This document shows, in pieces, positions 1 through 5,165 of a DNA stretch of 9,438 nt; the stretch's first letter is position 1; each line of letters begins with the position of its first letter. Under the pieces are notes generated by a model, which was not told the DNA's origin, did no database searches, and saw only the letters and a program-made list of their open reading frames with translations. Location: positions 1 through 9,438 of the forward strand of contig DAOVAK010000068.1 of the NCBI GenBank assembly GCA_030671095.1, read 5' to 3'. Made by a program: the position numbers and the translations under genes. Source of the DNA: Deltaproteobacteria bacterium. GTDB taxonomy: Bacteria; Desulfobacterota; DSM-4660; Desulfatiglandales; HGW-15.

Positions 1-129
1 CGGCGTCAACTGGGAGTCTCCAGATGCAAAACCAGATCAAACGTTAAATATCCGCCACATAATTCTGCCGATCAGATAGTGTCATGGGATGCAGAGAGTA
101 TTACCTGATACAAGGGAAAGGAGTTAACA
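1..129. other. Left-edge leader region; no gene assignable
   Basis: Two plus-strand frames are open from the window edge: one stops at TAG 77-79 and another at TGA 106-108. Either could be the 3' tail of a gene that begins outside the window, but neither tail (25 or 35 residues) carries a recognisable motif, so I make no gene call. The last 15 bases hold the ribosome binding site of the next gene (AAAGGAG, ending at 123). I see no convincing -35/-10 pair here; a CATAAT at 58-63 is the nearest thing to a -10 box and has no good partner. Confidence 0.4.
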
Positions 130-660
130 ATGAGAATGAGAAAGTATCTTGTTTTGTTCGGTATTGTTTTAATGGGAGCTTTGCTGTTTTCGTGTAAAGA
201 TACCAAATCGCAGGCTATAGATTACAACGATAAAATTGTTGGTCTCCAATCTAAAATTGGAAAAAGCATGATTGAGTTTTCACGAACCTTTGCCTCTAAC
301 AATATAACATTGATGGAAAAAAAGTATACCGAACTGCTGGCTTCAATCGACTTCGCGATCAGCAGGGCAGAGGCCATGGAACCTTTTAACGGAAGCAGTG
401 CGTTTCGGGATACGGCCATTAAACTTTTTGAATTTTACCAGGATATCAGCGAAAACGAGTATGATGAAATCCTCGATATTTTCAATCAAGATGAAATCAC
501 GCAGGCTGATGCGGAAAGAATTGAAGAGCTTGCCGAGGGCATAAGCGAGCGGGAAGAGGAGCTTGACTACGAATTTGCGACCGTACAGAAGGCTTTCGCA
601 CAGAAACATGGCATACTACTCAGGGATAACAAACTTCAACGTCAGATCGATAGGATCTAG
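130..660 (+). CDS. Small predicted lipoprotein (176 aa), function unknown
   Basis: This encodes a secreted lipoprotein of unknown function. Residues 1-22 form a lipoprotein signal: basic MRMRKY, a hydrophobic stretch (about 7-20), then LLFSC, so Cys22 would be the lipidated residue after signal peptidase II cleavage. The mature part is acidic, without cysteines, and looks mostly helical, with Glu/Lys-rich stretches around 105-155 that could form helical hairpins or coiled coil. The start is set by AAAGGAG six bases before ATG 130. The segment DYNDKIVGLQSKIGKSM just after the lipid anchor loosely recalls the LIC11966-type surface proteins; that is a memory-based resemblance, not a demonstrated match. 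The gene stands alone, converges with the next one, and looks more AT-rich than the genes in the right half of the window. The protein probably sits in the periplasm or outer membrane; membrane choice cannot be settled here. Confidence 0.85.
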   Translation: MRMRKYLVLFGIVLMGALLFSCKDTKSQAIDYNDKIVGLQSKIGKSMIEFSRTFASNNITLMEKKYTELLASIDFAISRAEAMEPFNGSSAFRDTAIKLFEFYQDISENEYDEILDIFNQDEITQADAERIEELAEGISEREEELDYEFATVQKAFAQKHGILLRDNKLQRQIDRI

Positions 661-664
661 CTTC

Positions 665-679
665 CCCTTTCTCTAAGGG
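665..679. terminator. Small hairpin between convergent genes
   Basis: CCCTT (665-669) and AAGGG (675-679) can pair around a 5-base loop, exactly between the convergent stop codons at 658-660 and 682-684. It could serve transcripts from both sides. The stem is short and no T-run follows on either strand, so terminator function is only a guess from position. Confidence 0.25.
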
Positions 680-681
680 CG

Positions 682-900
682 TTATCTCTGTCTAGAAGGC
701 TGTTCAGCATGGGCGAGTTCTGACCAGACACTGGACCACTTCGTCACCCTTACCCAATCTTTTCTTCTTTCATTTACCGATCTTCGTTCTTTCCCACGCC
801 TTCTTTCGTCACCTCCGTTACGAAAGTATCCCCGATTGACTATTCTGCGTCGATCTTCACCGGAGCGTCTGTCAAATGGTAAGCGAATCCTTACCGTCAT
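682..900 (-). CDS. Arg-rich RR-motif microprotein (72 aa), unknown function
   Basis: This is a very basic small protein with no assigned function. Its core is a series of paired arginines: DRRSGEDRRR at residues 10-19, then GGDERRRGKERRSVNERRKDW at 29-49 in overlapping form, followed by the tryptophan segment VRVTKWSSVW (50-59). The ERRxGxERRxxxERR pattern followed by an aromatic W/V patch is the look of a recurrent group of hypothetical microproteins in Desulfobacterota; I rely on recollection for that. Support for a real gene is good: ATG at 900-898 has AGGAG upstream at a normal spacing, and a strong stem-loop lies just beyond it. There is no signal peptide and no cysteine. The charge suggests nucleic-acid, membrane-lipid or protein-partner binding, but nothing in the sequence decides this. 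The last dozen residues (HAEQPSRQR) look unlike the core and may be lineage-specific. Confidence 0.6.
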   Translation of the reverse strand: MTVRIRLPFDRRSGEDRRRIVNRGYFRNGGDERRRGKERRSVNERRKDWVRVTKWSSVWSELAHAEQPSRQR

Positions 901-932
901 TTCAAATCTCCTGAGTGCAAATCAAATGAAAT

Positions 933-976
933 GGCCTCCCGAAATGCCGTAAATATTTACGCACATACGAGAGGCC
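933..976 (-). promoter_or_regulatory. 44-nt stem-loop upstream of the RR microprotein
   Basis: GGCCTCCCG (933-941) pairs with CGAGAGGCC (968-976) over nine positions with one G-U type pair. Inside it lies a perfect palindrome GTAAATATTTAC (949-960), itself flanked by TGC and GCA. It ends about 30 bases before the microprotein start codon, with the ribosome binding site between them. Read on the minus strand it could be a structured 5' leader, a protein-binding palindrome, or the terminator of a lost upstream unit. The structure is seen directly; the role is inferred. Confidence 0.45.
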
Positions 977-1319
977 GTTTTAAGTGCCACCTTAACCCCC
1001 TTTTTGGCTTAAACCGCTGAAAGCTTTCGCCCTCATTGGGTTATTTTATACTGTTGAGATTTGGCAGCACTTAATTGGGCATCTCCAATGCCCAGAAGAA
1101 GAGATTATGGCTATTTGCTACAGAGCAAAGGTTATGCCAAATGGGAGCACAGAGAACTTCATATTGATTTCAAACACTTAGGCTAGCCTCCATCAGGATT
1201 AATCCAGAAAAAAGGAAATTGAATACCTAAAGATAAGAAATTAGATTCCACTTATTGGCATGAGTTTACACAGGAAGGACGTTTATTGATAAATCAGTTG
1301 ATATTATAGTATTAAGATT
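977..1319. other. Intergenic stretch with short inverted repeats, no confident gene
   Basis: No coding region can be supported here. I see an 8-bp inverted repeat TTAAGTGC (980-987) / GCACTTAA (1067-1074) enclosing about 80 bases that include a GAAAGCTTTC palindrome. Directly after it is a compact hairpin, TGGGCAT then CTCCA then ATGCCCA, around 1075-1093. A 32-codon reading frame (1088-1186, +) has no ribosome binding site. From about 1190 to 1319 the DNA is AT-rich, with stops in all the plus frames I read. It may be decayed sequence between repeats. Confidence 0.4.
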
Positions 1320-1571
1320 GATTAACTCGTAAAAAGTCAAAAATGGGACGGCAAAGTAAAAAGCTCCAAATGCAAGGCTTGCGAATCTTGAGGAATGAGG
1401 CGTACTTACAGTACGCCGCAATGATTTACCCTGTTAGATAATGACGGCCGGAACCCCTCCAAGCTGTAGGTTGTGGTATCACCTAATTGATATCCCCAAT
1501 AGCCGTTAGTACGTATCTAACAGGGCGAGGATGAAGCGTAACGCAGCAGTTGGACTTTTTACGAAGCCGTC
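1320..1571 (+). repeat. MITE-like repeat, copy 1 (252 bp)
   Basis: This non-coding element has terminal inverted repeats. TCGTAAAAAGTC (1327-1338) is the exact reverse complement of GACTTTTTACGA (1553-1564), and a weaker match runs outward to about 1320 and 1571. AAGATT occurs immediately outside both ends (1314-1319 and 1572-1577), a candidate 6-bp target duplication. Inside are a perfect hairpin GGCGTAC/TTACA/GTACGCC (1399-1417) and a second, internal inverted repeat at 1429-1440 / 1514-1525. A second copy in the same orientation, with about eight differences plus one 39-bp insertion, lies at 2758-3048. No transposase is present, so movement would need help in trans. Its right end forms the upstream part of the open frame of the radical SAM gene. 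Confidence 0.85.
1429..1525. repeat. Nested 97-bp inverted-repeat module inside copy 1
   Basis: CCCTGTTAGATA (1429-1440) and TATCTAACAGGG (1514-1525) are exact reverse complements. The pairing resumes inward, past a bulge, at ACGGC/GCCGT, and again around TTGTGGTATC / GATATCCCCAA. The same module, of the same length, sits in copy 2 at 2867-2963. Its clean inverted ends suggest an element inserted into an ancestral, shorter repeat before the repeat was duplicated, or alternatively one arm of a single folded structure. Confidence 0.6.
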
Positions 1572-1663
1572 AAGATTATATTAAGGCCGTTCGAGAATTG
1601 GGGATAAAACGAGATGCTGATTTATACGTGGACATCACCCTATTTGGGAACTTCGCAGCACAT

Positions 1664-2629
1664 ATGGACTTTCTGAGTTTATACGAAAAATGCCAACTAT
1701 GCCCGAGAGGGTGCGGCGTGAACCGATTGAAAGAGGGGAAAACTGCCCACTCGGGGTTCTGCAGGGAGAGCCAGCAACTTCGTGTGGCCTACGTGGGGCC
1801 CCATTTCGGCGAAGAACCGGCCATTACAGGTCAAAATGGGTCAGGAACCATCTTTTTTACAGGATGTTCTCTGCAGTGTTCCTACTGTCAGAATTATCAG
1901 ATCTCGAGGGATGGCCTCGGAAATTCCATGGACATGGACGAGCTGTTTCGCGTGGTGATGGAGATGATAGTGAAGAACCAGGTGCACAATGTCAATCTCG
2001 TCACCCCCGATCATTTTTTCCCCCACGCCTTCCAGCTGGTCTCCCTTCTCCGGCGCAGCGGATTCAATCTCCCGGTGGTCTATAACCTCTCCGGCTACCA
2101 ATCTCTCGCCGTGTTGAAAATTGCAGGGGAATTTGCGGATATATACCTACCCGATTTCAAATATGCGGAAACAGCCCTTTCCATGAGACTCTCAAAATGC
2201 GAGGACTACCCCACGCTGGCCCTTGAGGCCATTGTGGAGATGGTCAGACAGAAGGGATTGCTCGATGTCTTTGATAACGGTTCTGAATTGGCAGAGAAAG
2301 GGGTCCTTGTCAGGCACCTCATACTCCCGGGCCAGATTGAGAATTCCTTGAATGCCTTGACTACCCTCTTTTTGGAATTTGGAGGCCGTCTGCCACTCAG
2401 CCTCATGTGCCAATACCACCCAGCTCTCCCCCAGCGGCATGGGGAACTTAATCGCTCCATCACCCAAGAAGAGTTTGATAGGGTCTATTCTCACGCTATG
2501 GATCTGGGCTTTGAAAATCTATACGTTCAATCTCCCGGTCAAAACTCTCCTGACCGATCCGAGCACTCCCCTTTCTTGCCCGATTTCCGCCAACAACAGC
2601 CCTTTTCAAGGCAAAGCCCTGACTTTTGA
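1664..2629 (+). CDS. Radical SAM Fe-S protein, PflX-like (COG1313 type)
   Basis: This is a radical S-adenosylmethionine enzyme related to pyruvate formate-lyase activating enzymes; its substrate is unknown. From ATG 1664 it has 321 residues. An N-terminal cysteine cluster, C10-x2-C13-PRG-C17-GVNR with C33, precedes GSGTIFFTGC and the radical SAM motif C68-x3-C72-x2-C75 (CSLQCSYC), which would bind the 4Fe-4S cluster that cleaves SAM. YNLSGYQS, YLPDFKY and GVLVRHLILPG are further family landmarks, and PFLPDF near the end is typical of this group. The frame stays open upstream to a TTG at 1550, inside the flanking repeat, giving up to 38 more residues. I prefer 1664 because family members I recall begin just before CxxCPRxCGVNR, but no start here has a good ribosome binding site (GTG 1628 and TTG 1598 are other options). 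The gene has no operon partner and is bracketed by direct repeats. Confidence 0.88.
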   Translation: MDFLSLYEKCQLCPRGCGVNRLKEGKTAHSGFCRESQQLRVAYVGPHFGEEPAITGQNGSGTIFFTGCSLQCSYCQNYQISRDGLGNSMDMDELFRVVMEMIVKNQVHNVNLVTPDHFFPHAFQLVSLLRRSGFNLPVVYNLSGYQSLAVLKIAGEFADIYLPDFKYAETALSMRLSKCEDYPTLALEAIVEMVRQKGLLDVFDNGSELAEKGVLVRHLILPGQIENSLNALTTLFLEFGGRLPLSLMCQYHPALPQRHGELNRSITQEEFDRVYSHAMDLGFENLYVQSPGQNSPDRSEHSPFLPDFRQQQPFSRQSPDF

Positions 2630-2757
2630 CATGAGAAATGGAGATTGCCAAAGATCCTTCAGTCTGCTAATTTGACAAATCATCGCAATATCAAGAGGTT
2701 GTTTCTAACTTTACAAATTTGTTTCCGGGTCGTGAGGACATCTATAAAGTGAATAGT
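2630..2757. other. Spacer between radical SAM gene and repeat copy 2
   Basis: This is 128 bases of AT-rich spacer with no gene. No clear hairpin followed by a T-run is visible, so how transcription of the radical SAM gene ends is not evident; the structured repeat that follows could do it. Confidence 0.4.
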
Positions 2758-2866
2758 GATGAACTCGTAAAAAGTCAAAAATGGGACGGCAAAGTAAAAA
2801 GCTCCAAATGCAAGGCTTGCGAATCTTGAGAAGTGAGGCGTACTTACAGTACGCCGCAATGATTTA

Positions 2867-2963
2867 CCCTGTTAGATAATGACGACCGGAACCCCTCCAA
2901 GCTGTAGGTTGTGATATCATCTAATTGATATCCCCAATAGCTGTTAGTACGTATCTAACAGGG
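2867..2963. repeat. Nested 97-bp inverted-repeat module inside copy 2
   Basis: The ends CCCTGTTAGATA (2867-2878) and TATCTAACAGGG (2952-2963) are identical to those of the module in copy 1. In this copy the inner match is stronger: GATATC occurs on both sides of ATCTAATT. Confidence 0.6.
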
Positions 2964-2984
2964 CGGGGATGAAGCGTAACGCAG

Positions 2985-3023
2985 CCCTTCGGCTTTGCTC
3001 AGGGCCGTGAGCATGTCGAACGG
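2985..3023. repeat. 39-bp imperfect palindrome inserted in repeat copy 2
   Basis: This segment is absent from copy 1, where CAG joins CAG directly. Its two halves, CCCTTCGGCTTTGCTCAGGG and the reverse complement of CCGTGAGCATGTCGAACGG, match at most positions, so it folds into one long hairpin. The TTCGAC...GCTCA theme resembles small palindromic repeats I recall from many environmental bacterial genomes. It shows a third layer of insertion at this site, after the outer repeat and its nested module. Confidence 0.65.
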
Positions 3024-3055
3024 CAGTTGGACTTTTTACGAAGCCGTCAATTTTA

Positions 3056-4198
3056 TTAATCAAACATAGCGATAAACATTCCTGCTGCAGCGGCCGATCC
3101 TATAACACCTGCCAGGTTTGGGCCCATGGCATGCATCAGGAGATGATTGGTCTTGTCATACTTCAGCCCTTGCACCTGCGAGACACGTGCCGCCATCGGA
3201 ACTGCCGAGACGCCGGCAGAACCGATAAGGGGATTGATCTTTTCTTTTAAAAATAGATTCATCACCTTCACGGTGAGTATCCCTCCCACCGTGCAGACCC
3301 CAAAATCGACGAGGCCCAGGCCAAAGATGAACAGGGGTTTCCAGCTAAGAAATTTCTCTGCATGCATGGTCGCCCCCACAGAGAGTCCGAGGAATATGGT
3401 CACTATATTCATGAGGGACCCCTGCGAGGTTTCTGTCAGCCTGTCAACCACACCGCTCTCTTTCATTAGATTGCCCAGCATAAACATCCCCATCAACGGA
3501 ATGACCGATGGAACGAGAAGGGCTATGATGCCGGCGGTCACGAGAGGGAAAAGGATCTTTTCCTGCCTGGATACCGGCCTGAGCTGCCTCATGCGGATCT
3601 TTCTCTCTTCATCAGAGGTCATCAATCTCATAATGAACGGCTGTATCAGGGGCACCATAGCCATATAGGAATAGGCAGCAAGGGCATTCGGGCCCAGCAA
3701 TTGAGGCGCGAGATGCTGTGTCAGATAGACCGTGGTCGGGCCGTCAGCGCCACCAATGATACCGACGGATGCGGCTTCCTTCAGGGTAAAACCGGCAAGG
3801 ACCGTGCCAGTGAAAGTAATAAAAACCCCCAACTGAGCTCCTGCCCCGATGAGCAAGGTTTTTGGATTGGCTATCAAGGGCCCGAAATCTGTCATGGCGC
3901 CCAGGCCTAGGAAAATGATACATGGGATGAGCTCCCATTCCAGCCCATAGTGATAAAAAATCTGTAGCAGTTGGGCGTGTCCATGGGAATAGCCCATCAA
4001 GGGAACAAGGGGAAAATTGACGATAAAGATTCCAAATCCAATGGGAAGAAGGAGCAGGGGTTCATATTTCTTGGCAATGGCAAGATACATGAATAAAGAT
4101 CCAACCCCCCACATGATCACCAGCTTCCACTGGAAATTAAACACGCCAGTTGTGTGGAATATCCCGTAAAGCATATCCATGATTTCATTAAGCGTCAT
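3056..4198 (-). CDS. oadB: Sodium ion-translocating decarboxylase, beta subunit
   Basis: This is the integral membrane subunit of a biotin-dependent decarboxylase (oxaloacetate, methylmalonyl-CoA or glutaconyl-CoA type). It performs carboxybiotin decarboxylation and pumps Na+ out across the cytoplasmic membrane. From ATG 4198-4196 it has 380 residues with about nine to eleven hydrophobic segments. The residues known to matter in Klebsiella OadB are all found at a constant offset of 51: Asp203 as D152 in GGADGPT, Tyr229 as Y178, Asn373 as N322, Gly377 as G326, Ser382 as S331 and Arg389 as R338. Charged loop DEERKIRMRQ follows residue 195. GGGAG nine bases before the ATG favours this start over an in-frame GTG at 4246. 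No alpha, gamma or biotin-carrier gene is adjacent, so the substrate cannot be told; the symbol stands for the family. The gene appears to be a single unit flanked by repeats on both sides. Confidence 0.93.
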   Translation of the reverse strand: MTLNEIMDMLYGIFHTTGVFNFQWKLVIMWGVGSLFMYLAIAKKYEPLLLLPIGFGIFIVNFPLVPLMGYSHGHAQLLQIFYHYGLEWELIPCIIFLGLGAMTDFGPLIANPKTLLIGAGAQLGVFITFTGTVLAGFTLKEAASVGIIGGADGPTTVYLTQHLAPQLLGPNALAAYSYMAMVPLIQPFIMRLMTSDEERKIRMRQLRPVSRQEKILFPLVTAGIIALLVPSVIPLMGMFMLGNLMKESGVVDRLTETSQGSLMNIVTIFLGLSVGATMHAEKFLSWKPLFIFGLGLVDFGVCTVGGILTVKVMNLFLKEKINPLIGSAGVSAVPMAARVSQVQGLKYDKTNHLLMHAMGPNLAGVIGSAAAAGMFIAMFD

Positions 4199-4280
4199 AG
4201 TAGAAGACTCCCGTTCTCGCTTTCTGCTGGCACAAAAGGCCTTCACCTGTGTAGTTATATTGCAGCTACACCATGTAGTA

Positions 4281-4297
4281 ATTCCTTGTCAAGGAAT
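4281..4297 (-). promoter_or_regulatory. Palindrome over a possible -35 box upstream of oadB
   Basis: ATTCCTT (4281-4287) and AAGGAAT (4291-4297) form a perfect 7-bp palindrome around GTC. On the minus strand it contains TTGACA (4292-4287), a consensus -35 box pointing toward oadB, but no good -10 box stands 16-18 bases further on. Further TGTAG/CTACA repeats lie at 4250-4280. It may be an operator in the oadB promoter region, or it could be a chance hairpin. Confidence 0.3.
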
Positions 4298-4390
4298 AAT
4301 CCTTTGGTAACGTTCAAAAGTGTTGGCACAATCTTTTGAACCACCAAGTTTTAGTAGGATAGTCGATTCTCCGGCAATGCCAATCTCCTC

Positions 4391-4453
4391 CCTCCGGCTT
4401 CCGGCTCGTAGAGCCTACAGCTCGGAGAGGCCGTAGGCCCTACGGGCCGGAGG
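4391..4453. repeat. 63-bp GC-rich palindromic element in the left arm
   Basis: CCTCCGGC (4391-4398) and GCCGGAGG (4446-4453) are inverted ends. Inside are CCGTAG/GCC/CTACGG (4431-4445), a perfect hairpin, and a GAGCCTACAGCTC segment. The right arm of the surrounding foldback has no counterpart, so this looks like a separate insertion into the left arm. Confidence 0.65.
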
Positions 4454-4561
4454 CAAGGTGATATCTATTTTGCTCCTTGCCGGTGGTCTGATCTTTGAGA
4501 CTTTGAGAAAGATTTCCTAAGTAATAACGGGACATTCTGCGATTAGTTAATGGGCGTACCC

Positions 4562-4605
4562 GCCCGCCTCGCCTGAGCCCCGCTCCCAGCGGGACGATGG
4601 CGGGC
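4562..4605. repeat. 44-bp GC-rich palindromic element at the foldback centre
   Basis: GCCCGCC (4562-4568) pairs with GGCGGGC (4599-4605), and an inner hairpin CCCGCT/CCC/AGCGGG occupies 4579-4593. It is much more GC-rich than the AT-rich DNA on its left and sits near the apex of the foldback. It looks like another small mobile palindrome rather than part of the original arms. Confidence 0.6.
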
Positions 4606-4731
4606 AGGAAGCCTCAAAGATCAGACCACTGTGGAGTTTGGGTGGAATTTTTTCTGAGATATCACTTTTCGGAGACCGGCATTGCCTCCGACTAGACAAC
4701 AGCAAATGCCAACACTTTTGAACGTTAACAA

Positions 4732-5165
4732 GCGATTAGAGGTGGAACTAAGCGCTGAAAAAAGACTTCCCATGTAAGCAGATTTTTCATATTGTAAGAT
4801 CGGCGGGAGGTATGATACGGTAAATGTCCAGCAGCATCAAGTCCATTTTGAAATAAATCTGGACTCAGGTGTCTCCTAACCCATCAATCAAAAACATAAA
4901 CCCTTTGGCAGAGCGTCCATTCCAAATTTCGTAGGTGGTTTCAACGTCTTTATCTGTCCTCACAATTAGAATAATCGCATTGAGCAGATAGCCTTGTCCT
5001 TTCCAAATTCGGAGAAAGGATAACCCGGGTCGGAGGCTCCCAAAGGATTCCGTTTGGTGAAAGAGAACCCGCTTGATTTCTGTCGGAATCCGACCAGGTC
5101 TCTTGCTGAAAAAAGAGATTTTCTCTCGCATTCCCGCACCAGCGGGATAGAAAAGGCGATGCATT
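4732..5165. other. Intergenic gap before the kinase gene
   Basis: I can support no gene here. A 99-codon minus-strand frame (4865-5164) reads plausibly near its end but has no ribosome binding site and no motif. Other visible structure: AGTCCA (4840-4845) / TGGACT (4860-4865), an inverted repeat; and TCCCGC/ACCA/GCGGGA (5132-5147), a tight hairpin that ends 18 bases before the kinase start codon and so lies in its probable leader. The kinase ribosome binding site is a weak AAGG at about 5153-5156. Confidence 0.4.

Larger units (their letters stand above)
2758..3048 (+). repeat. MITE-like repeat, copy 2 (291 bp, with a 39-bp insertion)
   Basis: This is the second copy of the element at 1320-1571, in the same orientation. 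The ends are again exact inverted repeats (2765-2776 / 3030-3041). The hairpin GGCGTAC/GTACGCC is at 2837-2855 and the nested module at 2867-2963. It differs from copy 1 by about eight base changes and by an extra palindromic 39 bp at 2985-3023. The bases just outside (AATAGT left, AATTTT right) match only partly, so a target duplication is not clear here. It ends 7 bases from the stop codon of the convergent sodium pump gene, so transcripts of that gene run straight into this structured DNA. Confidence 0.85.
4304..4731. repeat. 428-bp foldback element with long imperfect inverted arms
   Basis: The ends 4304-4328 and 4707-4731 are inverted copies, 24 of 25 positions matching (core AACGTTCAAAAGTGTTGGC). 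Further inverted matches follow in order toward the centre: TAGTCG (4360-4365 / 4689-4694), GCAATGCC (4374-4381 / 4678-4685), GTGATATCT (4458-4466 / 4657-4665) and GTGGTCTGATCTTTGAG (4483-4499 / 4613-4629, exact). The whole is therefore two diverged inverted arms with separate GC-rich palindromes inserted in the left arm and the centre. It encodes no protein I can support and carries no transposase. It fills most of the space between the divergent oadB and kinase genes and could affect either promoter or form a cruciform. No convincing target duplication is visible. Confidence 0.85.

Noticed and set aside
1320..3048. CRISPR-like or phase-variation arrangement of repeats
   Set aside because: There are only two copies, each about 250-290 bp, separated by a whole gene. 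There is no spacer structure, and the copies are direct rather than inverted, so an invertible switch is not supported.
3147..3668. 173-codon plus-strand frame opposite oadB
   Set aside because: It is the antisense shadow of a conserved membrane protein gene, without a ribosome binding site or motif.
4707..4740. Integron attC-like end (TAACAAGCG)
   Set aside because: The TAACAA is part of the foldback element's terminal inverted repeat. No matching integron site pair, cassette or integrase is present.
4865..5164. 99-codon minus-strand open frame ahead of the kinase
   Set aside because: It has no ribosome binding site at either possible start and no recognisable domain, and it would fill the whole leader of the kinase gene. 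The C-terminal part reads plausibly, so a remnant is possible, but I cannot support a gene.
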